A DNA stretch of 64,000 bases, taken from assembly GCA_030950365.1 (NCBI GenBank), contig JAUZRQ010000005.1:22472-86471 (forward strand), given 5' to 3'. Under the pieces are notes generated by a model, which saw nothing but the letters and a program-made list of their open reading frames with translations, was not told the origin of the DNA and made no database searches. Origin of the DNA: Candidatus Zhuqueibacterota bacterium. GTDB lineage: Bacteria > Zhuqueibacterota > Zhuqueibacteria > Zhuqueibacterales > Geothermadaptataceae. Made by a program: the position numbers and the translations under genes. Shown piece by piece: positions 56,461 to 64,000 of this stretch. Within the stretch, counting starts at the first letter, position 1. Each line of letters opens with the position of its first letter.

Positions 56461-57077
56461 GTTCCGGGAATCATTGGTTCAGCGAGCAGATATCAATGGA
56501 GCTGCCCGCATCGCAGCAATGGCATGCGTGACCCTGCCTGCCGAGCGCAGGAATGCTTTTCACGCATGCCTTTCGCGTTACGCCTACCCGCTCGGCGCTT
56601 TGGCAAGCGTATGACCATCCTATCCCTCCACACTCAGGTCTTTTGTTTGTTAAACCCATCCTGTAGCGCATTACTGGATTTTCTCTGGGCTTCTCATCGG
56701 ATTTTTGTTTTTCCTGCTACAGTCGCTGTTCAAGCCCTCCTTTTTCTTGTTCTATTTCGGCGAACCATTGATCCAGGCGTGTCTGCCATGGCTGCAAATT
56801 GGCCAGCAGTTGCTCTTCCTGCTGGTGCCATAGATTTTACATCTGCTGGCGATATCGGCTTATCATTTGTAGGCAATTCAGGGAAATGCGGAGAGCCTAT
56901 AGGCTCACATGCAAGCCGTCGATCTCCACCTACGCTCCAGGGCTGCCAAAGCGGCCCTTTCAATAGCGCCTGAATTTCGCTCAGGAAGCGCTTGCAAAAG
57001 CAACGAACTTTTCGTAAAATTAGCACCACCATTCTCACGGATTCGAAATGCAAACGCCAAACCCGATGAGAGGACCG
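56461..57077. other. Intergenic region, possible decayed gene
   Basis: About 620 bases with no intact gene. On the minus strand around 56740-56850 one frame reads LWHQQEEQLLANLQPW, then DQWFAEIEQEKGG before a stop. That helical, glutamate-rich composition looks protein-like and suggests a gene remnant. Nothing else is recognisable. Confidence 0.4.
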
Positions 57078-57599
57078 ATGAAGTTCGAGAACACCATCAT
57101 CAAAAAATACTGGCCGGCCGAAGACAAGAACGCCGACGGCGACATCATTCCGCAGCTTCATATCCAGTGTGAGGCGGAACTGGACAACAGCCGGCAGGTG
57201 GGCCACCTGTTTACCAGCATGGTGAAAGGGCTGGTGCAGGTCACGTTTACTCACGAAGAAACCGGTGAAGCCGTGACCCTGCCCGCTGCCACCGTCAAAC
57301 CTTTCAACGTAAAACAAAAAAAGATTCGCATTGGCAAGGGCGAGGATGCCGCGGTGGTGCTCACCGAATACGCGCACATGACCATCGTCACCCGCCTTGA
57401 CGAGGAGGGCGAACTCATGAAGGCGCTGTACCCCCTGTTCAACCGGCAGGTCATCATGGATGTGGAAGATTACCGCAGCGAGCCGGCCATCACCACCGAG
57501 CCGGTGGCGCGACCCGCCGCGGATGCTGAGCCGTCTGAGCCTTCACCGTCTGTGGGCGATGAAACCGCCACGCCTTCCAGCGAAGACAGCCCGTTTTAA
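57078..57599 (+). CDS. Unknown protein with an SSB-like acidic tail
   Basis: A protein of about 173 residues. The start at 57078 follows GAGAGGACCG. The first 130 residues are mixed alpha/beta, with several strand-like stretches (IPQLHIQCEAEL, GLVQVTFTH, AHMTIVTRL). The last 40 are proline/acidic low-complexity ending SSEDSPF. That final E-D-x-P-F resembles the single-stranded DNA-binding protein tail (D-D-x-P-F) that docks repair proteins. The N-terminal domain is not recognised, so an OB-fold or DNA-binding role is only a hypothesis. It is flanked by the convergent TPR-thioredoxin gene 44 bases away. Confidence 0.7.
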   Translation: MKFENTIIKKYWPAEDKNADGDIIPQLHIQCEAELDNSRQVGHLFTSMVKGLVQVTFTHEETGEAVTLPAATVKPFNVKQKKIRIGKGEDAAVVLTEYAHMTIVTRLDEEGELMKALYPLFNRQVIMDVEDYRSEPAITTEPVARPAADAEPSEPSPSVGDETATPSSEDSPF

Positions 57600-57643
57600 G
57601 CACGAACTGGCCCGTGGCCGCTGCCTTCATACCCAACCGCCGC

Positions 57644-59656
57644 TCATTTGCGCGCCAGCGGTCGCTTCTGGCGCAGCAATTCAATTTTCTCGGACTGCTC
57701 CGCCACGAAATCGGATTCCACGTTGAAACCGACCGTACGGTAATGAATTCGGCCATCACGGCCGATGAGGATCAGCGTGGGGATTCCGCGCACGCCGTAC
57801 TTTTTCCGGATCTCCGGCGCATGCGCCACCGGCAAGGTGTATTTGTTCTTCTCGATGAAGCGCTCCACCACGTTCCGGCCCTCATCGATGCTGATGGCCA
57901 GAAACACCACATCCGGCTCGTCCTGATATTTTTCATACAATTTCTGCAGATGCGGCATTTCGGCAATGCACGGACCGCACCAGGTGGCCCAGAAATCCAG
58001 CAACACCACCTTGCCGCGCTGCTCCTTCAGGGCAAAGCGCTTGCCGGTGAGCGTGGTCACTTCAAACTCCAGCGCCTCGCCGCTCAGAATCGACCGCGCC
58101 TGCAAAATGGCCTGCTCGAGCGTGAGCTCCGCCGGTACGGGCAGCGGCGCGCTGGCAGCGCTGGTATCGCGATGGGCAAAATCCAGAATGGCCTTCGGCA
58201 GGTCGTTTAGACGGCCATGGCGTTTTTTATACGCCTTTTTGAGGTCCTCTGCCGCCTCATCCTTCCGGTGTCCAATCAGCGCCGTCATCAGGTGATCGAT
58301 GGCCCTGGCCAAATCGCCTGCGCCCAGATAAGCCCGTCCCAGCATGAGAATGCCCCGCTCTTTCTCGCGTTTGTTCAGCTTGATACCTTCTTCGAGCGCA
58401 GAAATGGCCTCTTCGAAGGCCTGCTTTTTCAGCAGCACTTTTGCAAGGCCCATTAGCATAGTCCCGCGGACCTCATCAGCGAGTCTCTGCAGTTCTTTCT
58501 GCGAGTAATTGCCAAAGGCCAGCACCCCGAGAAACTTCTCTGGATCAATGATGTCCAGCCCGCGCCGCGCCACGTTCTCGGCCAGGTCCAGCCGCTCCGG
58601 CGTTTTCGAGAGCGCATTGGTAAGAAAATAATACACAAACGGGTCGGGATGGCCGGAGCCGATCAGGTCCTCCGCCAGGGCGCTCAGAGCGCGGTCATCC
58701 TGCCGGTCCTGATAAAGGCGAATCAAATTCTGGTAAGCAATTGATTTCAGAAATGGTTTGGAAAGCGAGTCGGCCAGGTGCATGGCCTGCTGCGCCAGTC
58801 GGACGGTTTTCTTCCAGTCGCGCGACCGGTAGTACTCAAGAATATGGTTGTAGCCGCTGGCGGTCATGCTGGAATTTGGATAGTCCCGCACCAATTGTTC
58901 GTACATCGCGATGGCTTTCGTGATATCTGGCTCGGTTCTGGCCATCCAGTACAGCGCCTCCGCCGAAATGTCCGGATCGCCTTCGCGGAATTTTTCATAA
59001 ACCTGCCGGTAAAGCGCAATCGCTTTTTCCTTTTGTTCCAGTTCATTATACGCCCTGGCCAGCAGAAAATAGCTTTCCGGGTCGTCCGGCGCATTCTGGA
59101 CGAATTGCTGAAAGACCTCGATCGCTTTTTCCGGCTGGCCCATGCGGTCGTAGGCCCGGGCCATACCCCGATAGCCGGTCTTGTTGCGGGGGTCGTATTC
59201 CACGCTTTTCGCATAATACTGGAGCGCCTTGTCTGGCTCTTTGTTGGTCAGATGCAAATAGCCCATGGCCACATTGGCCCAAGTGTAGGTTGAATCCAGC
59301 GCATAGGCTTTGCGGTAATACGCGGCCTTGTCTTCCGGGGATTTGGCCAGCTTGCCAAGCAGGTACTGAAACACCGGATTGTTCGGCTCCTTTTCGGCCA
59401 AACGCTGGTACGCCGCGCGCAACGAGTCCCGGTTTTGCACATGATCGATCAGCTCGCGGTGCGCCTCGGTGAAATTGGGGTCCAGTTTCACGGCCTGTTT
59501 GCACAGCTCCACCACCCGGCCAAACGCGTTTTGCCGGTGAAAGCGCATGGCCTGCTGATACAGCTCCCGCGCCTTTTGTTGAGCCTCCTCCTGCGCCAGA
59601 AGGAACGACACCCAGAGCAGGCTCCCCACAACGATTGTCATGCCTGTTCTGTGCAT
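57644..59656 (-). CDS. TPR protein with C-terminal thioredoxin-like (TlpA) domain
   Basis: A 670-residue exported protein. An N-terminal signal (MHRTGMTIVVGSLLWVSFLLA) precedes about ten TPR-like repeats (YQQAMRFHRQNAFGRVVELC, KALQYYAKSVEYDPRNK, KAIALYRQVYEKF and others). The last 130 residues are a TlpA/ResA thioredoxin with the active site WCGPC (about 559-563) and the cis-Pro GIPT. It probably catalyses disulfide reduction or transfer outside the cytoplasm while the TPRs bind partners. The start at 59656 follows GGAGGAAAAT; the frame is open upstream. It is convergent with the SSB-tail gene. Confidence 0.9.
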   Translation of the reverse strand: MHRTGMTIVVGSLLWVSFLLAQEEAQQKARELYQQAMRFHRQNAFGRVVELCKQAVKLDPNFTEAHRELIDHVQNRDSLRAAYQRLAEKEPNNPVFQYLLGKLAKSPEDKAAYYRKAYALDSTYTWANVAMGYLHLTNKEPDKALQYYAKSVEYDPRNKTGYRGMARAYDRMGQPEKAIEVFQQFVQNAPDDPESYFLLARAYNELEQKEKAIALYRQVYEKFREGDPDISAEALYWMARTEPDITKAIAMYEQLVRDYPNSSMTASGYNHILEYYRSRDWKKTVRLAQQAMHLADSLSKPFLKSIAYQNLIRLYQDRQDDRALSALAEDLIGSGHPDPFVYYFLTNALSKTPERLDLAENVARRGLDIIDPEKFLGVLAFGNYSQKELQRLADEVRGTMLMGLAKVLLKKQAFEEAISALEEGIKLNKREKERGILMLGRAYLGAGDLARAIDHLMTALIGHRKDEAAEDLKKAYKKRHGRLNDLPKAILDFAHRDTSAASAPLPVPAELTLEQAILQARSILSGEALEFEVTTLTGKRFALKEQRGKVVLLDFWATWCGPCIAEMPHLQKLYEKYQDEPDVVFLAISIDEGRNVVERFIEKNKYTLPVAHAPEIRKKYGVRGIPTLILIGRDGRIHYRTVGFNVESDFVAEQSEKIELLRQKRPLARK

Positions 59657-60199
59657 ATTTTCCTCCATGATGGTTTGATTTTTTAAATGTGGCTGATCTT
59701 CAAAGACAAGCCCGGCCGCGTGCTCTACTGGCTGCCCCCGCACCACCGGCGGGGCGAACGCCGCGGCAGCGCTGTTTCTCCGGCTTCGGCAAGGACATCA
59801 TCGCGCATGGGCGAAAACGGCCGCTCACAAAGGGCCGCGCGATCCGATCCGGCACGGATTACAATCGTACCTGGCTGGCCAATCAAAGGGATGTTAGCTC
59901 GAAAAAAAGAAATTGCGGTGCTGGCTCCATTTCCCCGAGATGTTACGCGCGAAGAAGGATCCTTTAAAGGACCTTACAATATGATGAATTGGACGCACGG
60001 TCAAATACCTGAGAACTCCCGTTAAAATGCACATCCAATGTTTATTAAATAAGCAAAAAAGTTAAATTGTATTTAAAAATGTTCTTATGCCACTTTCAAA
60101 CCATTTCAAAACCGGCCTTTTTGTTGTCGTGACCATGCAGGCGGGTACTCGGAGAAACGTCTCAATACCTTGCCGAATTGTAACGATTGAGCATGCGTA

Positions 60200-60262
60200 G
60201 TTATTGGTCATTTCGGCTTTCAGCGGCGACACGAAGGGAGCCGCCGAAATGCCGGTATCTCA
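60200..60262 (+). repeat. Dispersed repeat B, copy 2
   Basis: Begins GTTATTGGTCATTTCGGC and ends GAAATGCCGGTATCTCA. It matches 40034-40096. It shares the AAGGGAGxCGCxGAAATGCCG core with that copy. Confidence 0.7.
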
Positions 60263-60426
60263 TTCCTGGCGCGTTGGGAAAGAGGGAAAAAGGGTCTCAC
60301 GGAAACCCAGGAATCGGTCCCCAACATGTGCAACGCACCCTCGAGCTGCGTCGTACATAAGACTCCCTTTCGACAGCTCGGCCCCATGGATCCGCGTGCA
60401 TCCGTGGCTATGAATATGGCTTTTCG

Positions 60427-60489
60427 TCATTCCGGCTTTTGGGAAGGAGGGAAAATGACAAGTCAATCTCGAAATTCCGGAGGCGGTCG
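60427..60489 (+). repeat. Dispersed repeat B, related block
   Basis: GTCATTCCGGCTTTTGGGAAGG followed by GGGAAAATGACAAGTCA and CTCGAAATTCCGG. The right half matches 61298-61341 (GGTGGGAAAATGACAGGTCA...GCGAAATTCC). Confidence 0.6.
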
Positions 60490-60538
60490 AATCGCGAGAC
60501 CAAAACTTAAAGATGCATAGAAAAGCAAAAGAATACAG

Positions 60539-60922
60539 TCAGGAAGGGCGGAATAGTTGGATATGCAAGTCCTTAATCATTCGATAATGTTTATCATTTG
60601 CGGTGAGCAGCGGCAAATGATGAACCACCGCGGTGGCGGCGATGAGCGAGTCGGCAATTTTAAGAGCATGGCTCAAAAAATGTTGCTCAAAATAAAACAT
60701 GGCCTTTAAAGAAATGGCCATGTCGATATGCAAAATTTCTGTCTTCCATTGCTGCAAGGTTTTCCTTAAAATCGAGAACTCCCGTTTATTTCTTAATCCC
60801 TGCAGCAATTCCATGTACGAAATGACCGAGATTTTAATGTGAGATCGCTCCTGAATCGTTCTTCGGGCGTTATCATTGCCCCGCATGTACCAGATGAGCA
60901 CATCGGTATCCACCAGGATCAT
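60539..60922 (-). CDS. PIN-domain toxin (VapC-like)
   Basis: A 127-residue PIN ribonuclease toxin. The N-terminus MILVDTDVLIWYMRG provides the first acidic residues, SVISYMELLQG the conserved Glu, and KIADSLIAATAV the later Asp. VapC toxins cut tRNA or rRNA. Its start overlaps the antitoxin stop by four bases (ATGA). Confidence 0.93.
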   Translation of the reverse strand: MILVDTDVLIWYMRGNDNARRTIQERSHIKISVISYMELLQGLRNKREFSILRKTLQQWKTEILHIDMAISLKAMFYFEQHFLSHALKIADSLIAATAVVHHLPLLTANDKHYRMIKDLHIQLFRPS

Positions 60923-61164
60923 CGCCGCCCCCGTCGGATCGAACGCACATAATTTTCAACATCGGCCGTTTCATCGTAATCCTTCCACATGCCAAACAGG
61001 TCATCTGGCTCTTCGCCGAGATTGTCCCCGGCACGGATTGGCTCTATCGGCAAAATGCGCGCCCGGGGCTTTCCTCTATACGTGATGATCACCTCTTCGC
61101 CGCGCAAAACGGCCTCCAAAATCTCCTTAGTATGAAATCGCAGATCCCTGGCAGTCGCAATCAT
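60919..61164 (-). CDS. Antitoxin of the toxin-antitoxin pair (Phd/YefM-like)
   Basis: An 81-residue antitoxin. The N-terminal DNA-binding domain reads MIATARDLRFHTKEILEAVLRGEEVIITYRGKPRARILPI, typical of Phd/YefM rather than AbrB types. The acidic C-terminus (DDLFGMWKDYDETADVENYVRSIRRGRR) would wrap the VapC toxin. An AAAGGAGCC site precedes the ATG. It is first in the operon, as usual for such pairs. Confidence 0.9.
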   Translation of the reverse strand: MIATARDLRFHTKEILEAVLRGEEVIITYRGKPRARILPIEPIRAGDNLGEEPDDLFGMWKDYDETADVENYVRSIRRGRR

Positions 61165-61198
61165 ACTGGCTCCTTTCTTTCATGAATTTACACTTTGA

Positions 61199-61227
61199 AA
61201 TATAAATTGTATAATCAAGACAAGCAA
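61199..61227 (-). promoter_or_regulatory. Putative promoter of the toxin-antitoxin operon
   Basis: On the minus strand TTGCTT and TATATT are separated by 17 bases, about 35 bases before the antitoxin ATG. A short inverted repeat (TTGTATAATCAAGACAA-like) overlaps it and could be the autoregulatory site. Confidence 0.4.
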
Positions 61228-61271
61228 GTCTTTTAGCATATTTTCTTTCGATAGCAGAGTCCTCATAAATT

Positions 61272-61341
61272 TCCCTCTTTCCCGGGTTAAACTGGGCAAG
61301 GTGGGAAAATGACAGGTCAGTCGCGAAATTCCTGGCACCCT
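61272..61341 (+). repeat. Dispersed repeat B, palindrome-bearing copy
   Basis: It has CTCTTTCCCGGGTTAAACTG, a degenerate version of the palindrome at 40223-40247, followed by GGTGGGAAAATGACAGG and CGCGAAATTCC, shared with 60439-60489. Confidence 0.6.
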
Positions 61342-61392
61342 GAATCGTGGCGAAGCATCAAAATCATTTCCCCATCGCGTCCCACAATTTGC

Positions 61393-61422
61393 TTGACAAC
61401 CGCGCCGGCTGTATTCTATTTT
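61393..61422 (+). promoter_or_regulatory. Putative sigma-70-type promoter of the Rho_N-like gene
   Basis: A perfect TTGACA is followed after 18 bases by TATTTT (TATAC lies just beyond), about 60 bases upstream of the start codon. The -35 match is the best seen in the window. Confidence 0.55.
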
Positions 61423-61481
61423 ATACACCGCATGGACAGGTTTGCATGTTTGCCGGAACGTTCATCGAAAGGAGGCACGAT

Positions 61482-61811
61482 ATGGAGTATTCCTATCAGG
61501 ATCTCAAGCAGAAAACCGTGGCCGAATTGAGAGACATCGCGTCTGGCATCGAACATGAAGCCGTGCAGGGCTACACACAGATGAACAAGGATCATCTCAT
61601 CAAGGCCATTTGCACGGCGCTGAACATCGACATGCATGAGCACCACGTGGCCATGCTCGATCAGAAAACCAAAACGAAGATCAAGCAGCGCATCCGCGCG
61701 CTGAAACAAGAGCGCGACGAGGCCATTGCCGAGCATGACTACGACCGACTCAAACGCGTGCGCAAGCAGATCAAAACGCTGAAGAAAAAGCTCCGCCGGG
61801 CTATGGTGTGA
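61482..61811 (+). CDS. Small Rho_N/SAP-like protein
   Basis: A 109-residue basic protein. The start at 61482 follows GAAAGGAGGCACGAT. Residues 5-48 (LKQKTVAELRDIASGI...MNKDHLIKAICTALNI) look like a Rho-termination-factor N-terminal (Rho_N) domain, which is a SAP-like fold. The rest is a charged helical region (KTKIKQRIRALKQERDEAI, then KRVRKQIKTLKKKLRRAMV). It may bind nucleic acid. A strong promoter and a terminator flank it, so it is a monocistronic gene. Confidence 0.82.
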   Translation: MEYSYQDLKQKTVAELRDIASGIEHEAVQGYTQMNKDHLIKAICTALNIDMHEHHVAMLDQKTKTKIKQRIRALKQERDEAIAEHDYDRLKRVRKQIKTLKKKLRRAMV

Positions 61812-61845
61812 TTAGCTAAAGGTTGGAGTAGAAGGCAAGCAATGG

Positions 61846-61874
61846 AAGGCGGTCCCGGACCGCCTTGTTTTTTT
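61846..61874 (+). terminator. Intrinsic terminator of the Rho_N-like gene
   Basis: AAGGCGGTCC / GGACCGCCTT with a one-base loop, followed by GTTTTTTT. It begins 35 bases past the stop codon. Confidence 0.9.
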
Positions 61875-62037
61875 GACCCATTCGCTCATCCATTCGACCG
61901 GCTCCCCCGCATGGCGATGACCACCGCAGCGGTGTCATCGCCCGGCAAATTTTTCAAGATTACCGCCTTCTACACCCATTTGCCATCACCGATTCAATTT
62001 TACTCCTCCGAAAGCTACACCATAGCCAATCCACTCG

Positions 62038-62070
62038 CCTCTTTGTGTCCTCTGTGCCTTTGTGGTTAAT
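62038..62070 (-). repeat. Dispersed repeat A, fragment
   Basis: On the minus strand: AACCACAAAGGCACAGAGGA followed by CACAAAGAGG. It matches the first 30 or so bases of repeat A at 1672 and 28975. It runs up to, and overlaps, the GMC gene stop codon. Confidence 0.55.
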
Positions 62071-63673
62071 GCCTTCCCTCTTCTATCAACTCATCCAGCG
62101 TCTTCCCGGTGTAGCCCTCTTTTTTCGGCACCAGCGACATCGCATATTCGCTCAACGCCGTGATCGTGAGGCTCGGATTCACCCCGAGATTGCACGGAAT
62201 GATCGAGCCGTCGAGGATGTACATGCGCGGATAGCCGAACACCTCGAAGCGCTCGTTGACCACGCCCTCCTCTGCACTGCGCCCCATGGGGCAGCCGCCG
62301 AGGATGTGCGCCGTGGTGCTCATGTTGAACAGCACGTCGGTCACCGTGTTCTGCGGGATGCCATTCACCTTTTTCGCGAAACGGTACATCACCTCCTGCC
62401 CGATGTCGATGAATGCCGGCACGCGGTTGTCTCTGGAATTGCGGATGGTTATGCCGGGGAACGGGAAGCGGCGGTACACCATGCGCATGGAGCTGTCCAG
62501 GGTCTGCATCACCAGCAAAATGATCGAGCGCGTGGACCAGTCGCGGCCCAGCAGCACGCGCAGGAACGTCAAAGGATGCCGAATGAGCCGGCCGAGCAGG
62601 TTCAGGATGCGCGCCAGGTGGCTTTTGCCGTCCGCCGCCGGAATGCCCATCGTCTTCATGGCGTTGGAGCCATCCGGATATTTGACGATCTCCACGTGCG
62701 TGGCGTCGTCCGGCTCGAAATAGGTGGAAATCGCCACGCCGTGGTTCAACTTTTCCTCCGGCGCCGTTACGCCGCAGAGCATCTCGGAATTGGTGCGCAA
62801 GTTTTCGCCCAGGGTGTCCGACAGCGCCGGCAGGGTTTTGTAGCGGTACTTCTGCTTCAGCAACAGCTCGAGCGTGCCCAACACCCCGGCGCTCACCACC
62901 AGTCCGCGACTGCGGAACACCTGCCGCCGCCCACCGAACCAGGCGGTGCTGGACCGCGTGTGCACCGTGTACACGCCATCGGCAAATTCGATGCGATACA
63001 CCCGGCGCTCGGCCTCGATGCGCGCGCCGAATTGCTGCGCGAAATAGAGATAGTTTTTATCCAGCGTGTTTTTCGCGTTGTAACGGCAGCCCACCATGCA
63101 GCCGGCGCATTCGACACAGCCCCGGCGCATCGGGCCCAGGCCGTTGAAATAGGGATCGGTTTCCTGCTCGCGGTCGCCGAAATAGATGCCGACATCCACG
63201 CGGCCGAAGGTGTGCTCCCGCTCCATCCCCGCGGCGATTTCCTGCAGCAACTCGTCTGCGCGGTAGAAAGCCGGATTGCGCGTGCTGCCAAGCATAAACC
63301 GCGCCTTTTCGTAGAACGGCATCAGCGTGGTCTTCCAGTCGCGGTAATGCGCCCACACCGGATTCTGAAAAAACGCATCCGGCGGGAACATGTGCGTGGC
63401 CGCGTACACCAGACTCCCGCCACCGACGCCGACCCCGCTGAGAATGAATACCTCTTTGAACGCACTTAACTTTTGAAAGCCAAACCAGCGCAGTCGCGGC
63501 GCCCAGATGTATTTGTGCAACGACCAATTGGTCTTCGGAAAATCCTCATTGCGATAACGCTTCCCCTGCTCCAGCACCAGCACGCTGTACCCCTTCTCTG
63601 CCAGCCGCATCGCCGCCACCGACCCGCCAAAACCTGAGCCGATAACGATGTAATCGTAAAAAGATTCACTCAT
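62066..63673 (-). CDS. GMC-type FAD oxidoreductase with a CxxCxxCxxxC motif
   Basis: A 535-residue flavoprotein. The N-terminus has the FAD Rossmann motif IGSGFGGSVAAMRLAEKG, then GVGVGGGSLVYAATH. The C-terminus has the GMC-like end region GGCPMG and INPSLTITALSEYAM-type NPSLTITALSEYAM. It resembles cholesterol-oxidase-like GMC enzymes. Cys186, 189, 192 and 196 (CVECAGCMVGC) form the spacing of a bacterial [4Fe-4S] ferredoxin motif. Such a motif is not part of classical GMC enzymes, so an iron-sulfur centre is possible. The substrate (alcohol or sterol-like) is unknown. Its neighbours give no hint. Confidence 0.88.
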   Translation of the reverse strand: MSESFYDYIVIGSGFGGSVAAMRLAEKGYSVLVLEQGKRYRNEDFPKTNWSLHKYIWAPRLRWFGFQKLSAFKEVFILSGVGVGGGSLVYAATHMFPPDAFFQNPVWAHYRDWKTTLMPFYEKARFMLGSTRNPAFYRADELLQEIAAGMEREHTFGRVDVGIYFGDREQETDPYFNGLGPMRRGCVECAGCMVGCRYNAKNTLDKNYLYFAQQFGARIEAERRVYRIEFADGVYTVHTRSSTAWFGGRRQVFRSRGLVVSAGVLGTLELLLKQKYRYKTLPALSDTLGENLRTNSEMLCGVTAPEEKLNHGVAISTYFEPDDATHVEIVKYPDGSNAMKTMGIPAADGKSHLARILNLLGRLIRHPLTFLRVLLGRDWSTRSIILLVMQTLDSSMRMVYRRFPFPGITIRNSRDNRVPAFIDIGQEVMYRFAKKVNGIPQNTVTDVLFNMSTTAHILGGCPMGRSAEEGVVNERFEVFGYPRMYILDGSIIPCNLGVNPSLTITALSEYAMSLVPKKEGYTGKTLDELIEEGRH

Positions 63674-63924
63674 GGAATTGCTTCCTCATACGATTTATTT
63701 TGTTCCCAAATTGAGCGATTTTTTCGAATCCACAAAATTCATCCTGATAAGCTGGCAATTTTGAGCCTTAGATCAGCGATTTGGGAATCGCTATTAGGTT
63801 GATCAACCTGCAGCTTGTGCGAGTTTTATATTCCGGCCCATATCTCGTTTACTGAGTGTATATCAATCCTGTAACCTGATTTGAGGTCTATGAAACGTGA
63901 TGTTTTTTTAAAGAGCGCGAACCG
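63674..63924. other. Intergenic region before the right-edge gene
   Basis: About 250 bases with no supported gene, between the divergent GMC gene and a possible gene at the right edge. It probably carries both promoters; none is clear. Confidence 0.4.
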
Positions 63925-64000
63925 ATGATAGACGCCCTATTAGCCGGTATTCAGCAGCAGCTCGGGCGGCAGTCCACAGAGCCATTCCCACAAGCGATGG
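63925..64000 (+). CDS. Possible start of a plus-strand gene (partial)
   Basis: ATG at 63925 opens a frame to the window edge: MIDALLAGIQQQL, then 12 more visible residues. A weak AAGAGCG site precedes it. The product cannot be judged from 25 residues. Confidence 0.35.
   Translation, partial: MIDALLAGIQQQLGRQSTEPFPQAM

Larger units (their letters stand above)
59657..60538. other. Long intergenic region with repeat B copies
   Basis: About 880 bases with no convincing gene; an open frame at 59687-60025 is probably chance. The middle (60040-60110) is A+T-rich. The right part holds the repeat B copy 60200-60262 and related blocks, next to the toxin-antitoxin pair. Confidence 0.5.

Noticed and set aside
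56524..56973. Plus-strand frame of 149 codons in the 56.5-57.1 kb gap
   Set aside because: No domain, poor ribosome-binding site, and a composition of mixed Cys/Arg/Ser runs. The minus strand shows a more protein-like remnant.
59687..60025. Plus-strand frame of 112 codons upstream of the TPR gene
   Set aside because: No recognisable domain; Arg/Pro-rich sequence and no ribosome-binding site.
62045..63469. Plus-strand open frame of 474 codons
   Set aside because: It is antisense to the GMC oxidoreductase with its FAD motif and Cys cluster.

Overview
The window looks like a chromosomal segment of a Gram-negative, rod-shaped bacterium of the FCB superphylum, most likely near Calditrichota or candidate phylum KSB1. 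This is an inference from gene content: a GWxTD-domain protein, a DUF5683 protein, an FlgD/type-A-sorting-like C-terminal domain, a HDOD-GAF protein, a complete rod-shape module, an outer-membrane-type polysaccharide exporter and a moderately high G+C content. No rRNA or tRNA gene was found to confirm it. About 55 genes are supported, and almost every gene from 1 to 46.3 kb lies on the minus strand.

Region 1-17.2 kb is an exopolysaccharide/capsule cluster transcribed leftwards. It starts with a STAS-domain regulator, then a Wza-like export protein, a Wzc-like tyrosine autokinase, a UDP-glucuronate-epimerase-like protein, a WcaJ/WbaP-type initiating transferase, UDP-glucose dehydrogenase, a GT4 glycosyltransferase, a complete asparagine synthetase (AsnB), a second epimerase/reductase, a hexapeptide acyltransferase, a second GT4 enzyme, a NodB-type deacetylase and a second, Cys-less AsnB-like protein cut by the left edge. 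UDP-uronic acid supply plus two AsnB-like enzymes suggests an amidated uronic acid in the polymer. No Wzx flippase or Wzy polymerase is visible, so the cluster probably continues to the left.

Region 17.6-21.1 kb holds a starch-synthase-like GT5 protein, a GalT-family nucleotidyltransferase and a YbgF-like lipoprotein. Region 21.6-27.2 kb is the rod-shape operon mreB-mreC-mreD-mrdA-rodA. Region 27.4-39.97 kb is housekeeping: purH, purN, then pgsA-ftsY-rimO-GWxTD-S66 peptidase, a UbiA-family prenyltransferase, purF, two small envelope proteins and ridA. Region 40.2-46.3 kb contains a split phosphate uptake pair (Na/Pi symporter plus PhoU), a universal stress protein, an MsbA-like ABC exporter, a deoxynucleoside kinase, and folK-folB.

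From 46.4 kb to the right end the genes are on mixed strands with longer gaps: a HDOD-GAF protein, a small exported protein with a sorting-like tail, a cold-shock protein, an LPG-synthase/flippase-type membrane protein, a DPP III-like lipoprotein, a molybdopterin oxidoreductase with a small upstream partner and a divergent thioredoxin-like [2Fe-2S] protein, an unknown protein with an SSB-like acidic Pro-Phe tail, a large TPR-thioredoxin protein, a VapBC-type toxin-antitoxin pair, a small Rho_N-like protein, and a GMC oxidoreductase with a ferredoxin-like cysteine cluster.

Two dispersed intergenic repeat families are visible and are the least explained structures here. One is an approximately 90-base element near 1.7 kb and 29.0 kb with a fragment at 62.05 kb. 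The other is a set of palindrome-bearing repeats near 40.05, 40.23, 53.3, 60.2, 60.45 and 61.3 kb. No CRISPR array, IS element or prophage was found, and no clearly new multi-gene defence or mobile system could be identified.
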